This document shows, piece after piece, positions 58,919-64,000 of a stretch of DNA of 64,000 nt. Below the pieces are notes generated by a model, which saw nothing but the letters and a program-made list of their open reading frames with translations, ran no database searches and was not told the DNA's origin. Source of the stretch: Streptomyces violaceusniger Tu 4113. GTDB lineage: Bacteria > Actinomycetota > Actinomycetes > Streptomycetales > Streptomycetaceae. The stretch spans positions 10,044,001 to 10,108,000 of the forward strand of contig NC_015957.1 of the NCBI RefSeq assembly GCF_000147815.2, given 5' to 3'. The translations under genes and the position numbers were made by a program. The stretch's first letter is position 1. Every line of letters begins with the position of its first letter.

Positions 58919-59829
58919 TGCCACCACCGCAATCCGCCCCCACCCCGCCCCCTCCGGCCGCCCTCGCCGCGAAGGTGCGCACGTTAGGCCCCTCCATGAC
59001 CCGCTCCATGCAGCGCGTGGCCGAGGCCGTGGCGGGGGATCCGGCCGGATGCGCGGCGCTCACCGTCACCGGGCTCGCCGAGCGGACCGGCACCAGCGAG
59101 GCCACCGTCGTCCGCACCTCCCGACTGCTCGGCTACCCCGGATATCGCGATCTGCGCATCGCGCTCGCCGCGCTCGCCGCACACCAGGCCGCCGGGCGGG
59201 CCCCGGCCGTCACCGCGGACATCGCGGTCGACGATCCGATCGCCGACGTGGTCACCAAGCTGGCGCGGGAGGAGCAGCAGTGTCTGGCCGACACCGCCGC
59301 CGTCCTGGACGCCGGCCAGGTCGAGGCGGCCGTCTCGGCACTGGCCACGGCGCGCCGGATCGATGTGTACGGGGTGGGGGCGTCCAGCCTCGTCGGGCAG
59401 GACCTGGTCCAGAAGCTGCTGCGCATCGGGCTGATAGCCCACGCGCACGCCGATCCGCATCTCGCGGTCACCAACGCGGTCCAGCTCCACTCCGGCGACG
59501 TCGCCATCGCGATCACCCATTCCGGGCGTACGACGGACGTCATCGAGCCGCTGCGGGTGGCCTTCGAGCGCGGCGCGACCACCGTCGCGATCACCGGACG
59601 ACCGGACGGCGAGGTCGCGCAGTACGCGGACCTGGTGCTCACCACCTCCACCGCCCGTGAGAGCGAGCTGCGCCCGGCGGCCATGTCCAGCCGCACCAGC
59701 CAGCTCCTGGTGGTGGACTGCCTGTTCATAGGGGTCGCCCAGCGGACGTACGAATCGGCGGCGCCCGCCCTCTCCGCGTCGTACGAGGCCCTCGCGCACC
59801 GCCACGACCCGCGCCCCGGGCATCGCTGA
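58918..59829 (+). CDS. MurR/RpiR-family regulator with a TTA codon
   Basis: A 303-residue regulator. Residues 18-95 form an RpiR-type helix-turn-helix (VTGLAERTGTSEATVVRTSRLLGYPGYRDLR). Residues 125-260 form a SIS domain binding a sugar phosphate (VYGVGASSLVGQDLVQKLL, AIAITHSGRTTDVIEPLRVA). The gene next downstream is murQ, so N-acetylmuramic acid 6-phosphate is the likely ligand. Codon 23 is TTA (58984-58986), which needs the bldA tRNA in Streptomyces. ATG 58918 follows AAGGA; ATG 58891 lacks a ribosome site. It would therefore be made mainly in mature, developing mycelium. Confidence 0.9.
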   Translation: MPPPQSAPTPPPPAALAAKVRTLGPSMTRSMQRVAEAVAGDPAGCAALTVTGLAERTGTSEATVVRTSRLLGYPGYRDLRIALAALAAHQAAGRAPAVTADIAVDDPIADVVTKLAREEQQCLADTAAVLDAGQVEAAVSALATARRIDVYGVGASSLVGQDLVQKLLRIGLIAHAHADPHLAVTNAVQLHSGDVAIAITHSGRTTDVIEPLRVAFERGATTVAITGRPDGEVAQYADLVLTTSTARESELRPAAMSSRTSQLLVVDCLFIGVAQRTYESAAPALSASYEALAHRHDPRPGHR

Positions 59830-59854
59830 GCCGGGCACCGATCATCGCTTCGCC

Positions 59855-59877
59855 CGGTGACTGCCCACCAGTCACCG
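59855..59877 (+). other. hairpin between the regulator and murQ
   Basis: CGGTGACTG (59855-59863) and CAGTCACCG (59869-59877) form a perfect 9-bp stem with a 5-nt loop, 46 bp before the murQ start. It may be an attenuator or a processing site. Confidence 0.4.
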
Positions 59878-59922
59878 TCACCCCCACCCCCGCCCTGACG
59901 TACCGGAAAGAGCCGCTTCACC

Positions 59923-60894
59923 ATGACTTCCGCCGACTTCGCAGCCGACCCCACCGACTCCGCAGCCGACCAGGACTCCACCCGGCTCCGCGCCCAGCTC
60001 GACACCCTGACCACCGAGGCGTTCCGCCCCGAACTCGCCGAGATCGACCGGCTCGAAACCCTCGAGATCGCCCGGATCATGAACGCGGAGGACGCCGGCG
60101 TCCCCGCCGCCGTCGCCCTCCAGCTCCCCCGCATCGCCGCCGCCATCGACGCCATCGCCGCGCGGATGTCCCGTGGCGGCCGTCTCCTCTATACGGGCGC
60201 GGGCACCGCCGGACGGCTCGGGGTGCTCGACGCGAGCGAGTGCCCGCCCACCTTCAATACCCGGCCCGAGCGGGTCGTCGGGGTGATCGCGGGCGGCCCG
60301 GACGCCGTGGTGACCTCGGTCGAGGGCGCGGAGGACAGCGCGGAGCTGGCCGCCCGGGACCTCGACCTGCTCGGGATCGGCCCCGACGACACGGTGGTCG
60401 GCGTCTCGGCCTCCGGCCGCACCCCGTACGCCGTGGGCGCGGTCGAACACGGCCGCCGGATCGGCGCGCTCACCGTCGGGCTGTCCTGCAACGCCGACTC
60501 GGCGCTCGCCGCCGCGGCCGACCACGGCATCGAGATCGTCGTGGGGCCGGAGCTGCTCACCGGCTCGACGCGGCTGAAGGCGGGCACGGCCCAGAAGCTG
60601 GTGCTCAACATGATCTCGACCATCACCATGATCCGGTTGGGCAAGACCTTCGGAAATCTGATGGTCGATGTGCGCGCCTCCAACGACAAGCTGCGCGCCC
60701 GCTCCCGGAGGATCGTCTTCCTGGCGACCGGCGCCTCCGACCAGCGGATCGAGAGCGCGCTGGCGGCCACGGACGGCGAGGTGAAGAACGCGATCCTCAC
60801 CATCCTGGGCGAGGTGGACGCCCCGACCGCCGAGAAGCTGCTCGCCGAGGCGCACGGCCATCTGCGCGCCGCCCTCGATGCGGCCAAGGAGTAG
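59923..60894 (+). CDS. murQ: N-acetylmuramic acid 6-phosphate etherase
   Basis: A 323-residue SIS-domain enzyme. It removes the lactyl ether of N-acetylmuramic acid 6-phosphate to give GlcNAc 6-phosphate in peptidoglycan recycling. The core is GAGTAGRLGVLDASECPPTF, with catalytic Glu in TSVEGAEDSAELA. GVSASGRTPYAVGAV and TRLKAGTAQKLVLNMISTITMIRLGKTFGNLMVDV are family motifs. An Ala/Asp-rich lead of about 20 residues precedes the fold. It follows the MurR-like regulator and is likely controlled by it. It is convergent with groEL; the terminator at 60968 serves both. Confidence 0.95.
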   Translation: MTSADFAADPTDSAADQDSTRLRAQLDTLTTEAFRPELAEIDRLETLEIARIMNAEDAGVPAAVALQLPRIAAAIDAIAARMSRGGRLLYTGAGTAGRLGVLDASECPPTFNTRPERVVGVIAGGPDAVVTSVEGAEDSAELAARDLDLLGIGPDDTVVGVSASGRTPYAVGAVEHGRRIGALTVGLSCNADSALAAAADHGIEIVVGPELLTGSTRLKAGTAQKLVLNMISTITMIRLGKTFGNLMVDVRASNDKLRARSRRIVFLATGASDQRIESALAATDGEVKNAILTILGEVDAPTAEKLLAEAHGHLRAALDAAKE

Positions 60895-60967
60895 GCCCCG
60901 GATACGCCGGGCTGCAGATACGCCGGTATACGCGGGACCCCGGATCCGCCCGCCCCCAAAAAAACGC

Positions 60968-61007
60968 CGTCGGGGCGGCACCCCTGGGAGAGGGTGCCGC
61001 CCCGACG
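60968..61007. terminator. bidirectional terminator, murQ / groEL
   Basis: CGTCGGGGCGGCACCC (60968-60983) and its complement (60992-61007) form a 16-bp perfect stem with an 8-nt loop. On the minus strand it is followed by a seven-base T run, suited to groEL. Confidence 0.92.
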
Positions 61008-61051
61008 TCCTGGACGGTACGACCGACCGGCGAACGAACGCGCCGAATCGA

Positions 61052-62785
<1,734 letters not shown>

Positions 62786-62802
62786 TCACCGACCCGGTCC
62801 TT

Positions 62803-62829
62803 CTGTCACTCTCAACGTCAGAGTGCTAA
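62803..62829 (-). promoter_or_regulatory. second CIRCE operator (HrcA)
   Basis: Read on the minus strand, TTAGCACTC-N9-GAGTGACAG. The left arm is perfect and the right arm keeps GAGTG. It lies ten bases downstream of the first CIRCE, past the predicted transcription start. Confidence 0.7.
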
Positions 62830-62835
62830 CGCCAA

Positions 62836-62864
62836 TGATTAGCACTCGGACCTATAGAGTGCAA
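62836..62864 (-). promoter_or_regulatory. groEL promoter
   Basis: On the minus strand TTGCAC (62864-62859), 17 bases, then TAATCA (62841-62836). The first CIRCE covers it almost exactly. Confidence 0.6.
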
Positions 62865-62865
62865 G
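62839..62865 (-). promoter_or_regulatory. first CIRCE operator (HrcA)
   Basis: On the plus strand TTAGCACTC-N9-GAGTGCAAG, with seven of nine matches in the right arm and a correct 9-base spacer. It spans the -35 to -10 interval of the groEL promoter. Confidence 0.85.
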
Positions 62866-62934
62866 CGGCCGGAGGCCATCCTTGGGGGGGTGGCGGCCGG
62901 GCGACGGGCGGGCGCAAGCGGCCGGAGGCCATCC
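62861..62934. repeat. 21-bp direct repeat upstream of groEL
   Basis: GCAAGCGGCCGGAGGCCATC plus one C occurs at 62861-62881 and 62914-62934. The first copy shares five bases with the CIRCE right arm. Confidence 0.92.
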
Positions 62935-62973
62935 CCTGCCGTACCCAGCCCCGTAATGATCAGCGCGGACACG

Positions 62974-63013
62974 CCGAAGGGTCCGTACCCTGGCCGGGAC
63001 ACGGACCCTTCGG
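62974..63013 (-). terminator. terminator of the small cold-shock gene
   Basis: CCGAAGGGTCCGT (62974-62986) and ACGGACCCTTCGG (63001-63013) form a perfect 13-bp stem, 32 nt after the stop. Confidence 0.88.
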
Positions 63014-63045
63014 ACTGTACTGTTCAGCTGCGTCGCGTCGGCGCG

Positions 63046-63252
63046 TCAGCCTACGGCCACGCGGACCATGTCGGCCTGCGGGCCCTTCTGACCCTGCGAG
63101 ATCTCGAACTCGACCCGCTGGCCTTCCTCGAGGGTGCGGTACCCGTCCATCTGGATCGCGCTGTAGTGGACGAACACATCCGCACCACCGTCGACCGCGA
63201 TGAAGCCGTACCCCTTCTCCGCGTTGAACCACTTGACGGTGCCCTGAGCCAT
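63046..63252 (-). CDS. cold-shock protein (CspA/ScoF type)
   Basis: A 68-residue single-domain cold-shock protein, acting as an RNA chaperone. Both RNA-binding motifs are intact (KGYGFIAV and DVFVHYSAI in order), after the opening [13 protein letters not shown]. It is the standard 7-kDa form found near groEL in Streptomyces. ATG 63252 follows GGGGAGTTAGGA. A leader of about 105 nt is predicted from TTGCAG / TACATT on the minus strand (63391-63386, 63369-63364), long as expected for cold-shock mRNAs. Confidence 0.95.
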   Translation of the reverse strand: MAQGTVKWFNAEKGYGFIAVDGGADVFVHYSAIQMDGYRTLEEGQRVEFEISQGQKGPQADMVRVAVG

Positions 63253-63596
63253 TCCTAACTCCCCTATTGCTGGCCCTTGCGCAGGACCGCACTCCGCGGA
63301 CCCGGGTCAGACCTCACCCCCCGGATGTGGGGGGTGTGCGCCGGAACGCGTCGACCGCCGCTGAATGTATCCGTCCCAACGCCCTCTGCAACAGGTCAAT
63401 CGGACGAGAATTCTGGGCACGGCCGAACGGTTAAAAGAGAGAATTTATGTGAAGTTCGGGCAAGCCGGGCGGGACATAGGGAACCAACCCGACAATTCGC
63501 GCTCACACTTTACGCACAACTTGACGAGTTCTCATATGTGGTTCCGGCCCGGGGGCCATCGGGGAATCCGGGCAACTGTATCGCGATTCCACACAC
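63253..63596 (-). promoter_or_regulatory. cold-shock gene leader and upstream AT-rich stretch
   Basis: The minus strand holds TTGCAG-N16-TACATT, giving a transcript with a long leader. Around 63410-63530 the sequence is unusually AT-rich (TTAAAAGAGAGAATTTATG). No ORF is supported there on either strand. Confidence 0.5.
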
Positions 63597-63636
63597 GGAA
63601 TCGCCCCGTCCGGTTGTCCCCGGACGGGGCGATTCC
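63597..63636 (-). terminator. terminator of the MoaD-like gene
   Basis: GGAATCGCCCCGTCCGG (63597-63613) and its complement (63620-63636) form a 17-bp perfect stem 26 nt after the stop. Confidence 0.92.
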
Positions 63637-63661
63637 AAAGGTGAGAAGGGTGGACGCGGGG

Positions 63662-63940
63662 TCAGCAGCCGCCCGCGACCGCCGGGATGATCGAGATCCC
63701 GGCACCGTCCGGGATCGCCGTGGCCAGGCCGTCGGCGAAGCGGACGTCGTCGTCGTTGACGTAGACGTTGACGAAGCGGCGGAGCTTGCCGGTGTCGTCC
63801 AGCACGCGGGCGGCGATGCCCTGGTGGTTCTTCTCCAGGTCCGCCAGGACCTCGGCGAGGGTCGCGCCCTCGGCGGGGACCTCGGCCTGACCGGCGGTGT
63901 AGGTGCGCAGGATGGTCGGGATTCGGACGTTGACGCTCAT
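63662..63940 (-). CDS. MoaD/ThiS-family sulfur carrier (CysO-like)
   Basis: A 92-residue beta-grasp protein. Features are NVRIPTILRTYTAGQAEVP and VLADLEKNHQGIAARVLDDTGKLRRFVNVYVNDDDVRF. The C-terminus is GGC, not the plain GG of ThiS or MoaD. Proteins of the CysO/QbsE type end in GG plus one or more residues removed by a JAMM protease (Mec+) before loading with sulfur. It might feed cysteine, methionine or molybdopterin biosynthesis. Its ATG overlaps the stop of the preceding gene (ATGA), which is probably threonine synthase. Confidence 0.9.
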   Translation of the reverse strand: MSVNVRIPTILRTYTAGQAEVPAEGATLAEVLADLEKNHQGIAARVLDDTGKLRRFVNVYVNDDDVRFADGLATAIPDGAGISIIPAVAGGC

Positions 63941-64000
63941 GCGAGACCAGCCTCTCGGAACGAGTCAAGGGTGGGGCGGATGATGGCGGAGGGGCCCGTG
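63937..64000 (-). CDS. C-terminal end of a gene, probably threonine synthase
   Basis: The last 20 residues read TGPSAIIRPTLDSFREAGLA, then a TGA overlapping the next ATG. In Streptomyces a MoaD/CysO-like gene lies directly after threonine synthase, and this tail fits such a protein by position. The identification rests mainly on that conserved order. The remainder lies outside the window. Confidence 0.4.
   Translation of the reverse strand, partial: TGPSAIIRPTLDSFREAGLA

Noticed and set aside
62821..62847. GAGTGCTAA-N9-TTAGCACTC as a CIRCE
   Set aside because: The arms are in the reverse order. The true CIRCE elements lie on either side and share these half-sites.

Overview
The window reads as Streptomyces chromosome. 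Base composition is very GC-rich, coding regions have strong third-position GC bias, GTG and TTG starts are common, and starts often overlap the preceding stop as ATGA or GTGA. Several gene sets are typical of the genus: futalosine-route menaquinone genes, a DUF574-type methyltransferase, actinobacterial DUF2530 and DUF3027 proteins, and GroEL2 under CIRCE control. The order (cinnamate:CoA-ligase homologue, serC, mqnB/mqnD, murQ, groEL2, small cold-shock gene, MoaD-like gene) resembles, from memory, the conserved core around SCO4290-SCO4390 of S. coelicolor. I see no tRNA, rRNA, CRISPR array, complete insertion sequence, prophage or secondary-metabolite cluster. Species cannot be fixed from this window.

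Layout. 1-3.2 kb: the start of a PAS-domain gene, a structured gene-free region with a candidate small RNA on the plus strand, pdxH, and a citrate synthase 2. 3.3-14.2 kb: a minus-strand acyl-CoA catabolic block (TIGR03084 protein, AtuA-like protein, biotin-dependent carboxylase beta and alpha subunits, acyl-CoA dehydrogenase, 4-coumarate/cinnamate:CoA ligase, enoyl-CoA hydratase, TetR regulator). It is headed by a 22-bp palindrome that is a good operator candidate. A 430-bp imperfect inverted repeat lies just upstream. 14.8-27 kb: FAD/Fe-S oxidoreductase, serC, a secreted propeller-like protein, aldo-keto reductase, ThpR, a MarR-MFS efflux pair with an operator, and an NCS2 purine-type permease. 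27-36.3 kb: DUF2530, methyltransferase, a 1182-residue Hsp90/sacsin-like ATPase, a 1-kb gene-free stretch with a 175-bp tandem duplication, DUF3027 and an MFS protein. 36.5-45.3 kb: lipoprotein, mqnB-mqnD, a long cold-shock protein, HAD hydrolase, a FecCD-type metal-chelate transporter under a likely iron box, and a HAAS-domain membrane protein.

45.5-54.2 kb groups three nucleic-acid or RNA-polymerase ATPase-related genes: a Helicase_C_3/WYL-like protein, XPB helicase, and a HelR-type RNA polymerase recycling ATPase. VanZ-like and small membrane genes are interspersed. 54.3-58.7 kb: VOC protein, cutC (with a DasR-like site across its start), HD hydrolase, MFS efflux, DUF4031 and a coupled partner. 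58.9-64 kb: a MurR/RpiR regulator carrying a TTA codon, murQ, groEL with two tandem CIRCE operators, a small cold-shock protein, a MoaD/ThiS sulfur carrier ending GGC, and the tail of what is probably threonine synthase.

Two features stand out beyond the gene list. Short tandem repeats with unrelated units fill many intergenic gaps. Twice, the 3' end of a gene has been copied 200-290 bp downstream of itself. The most useful regulatory predictions are the palindrome heading the acyl-CoA block, the bldA-dependent TTA codon in the MurR-like gene, the dre-like sequence at cutC, the double CIRCE and the iron box.
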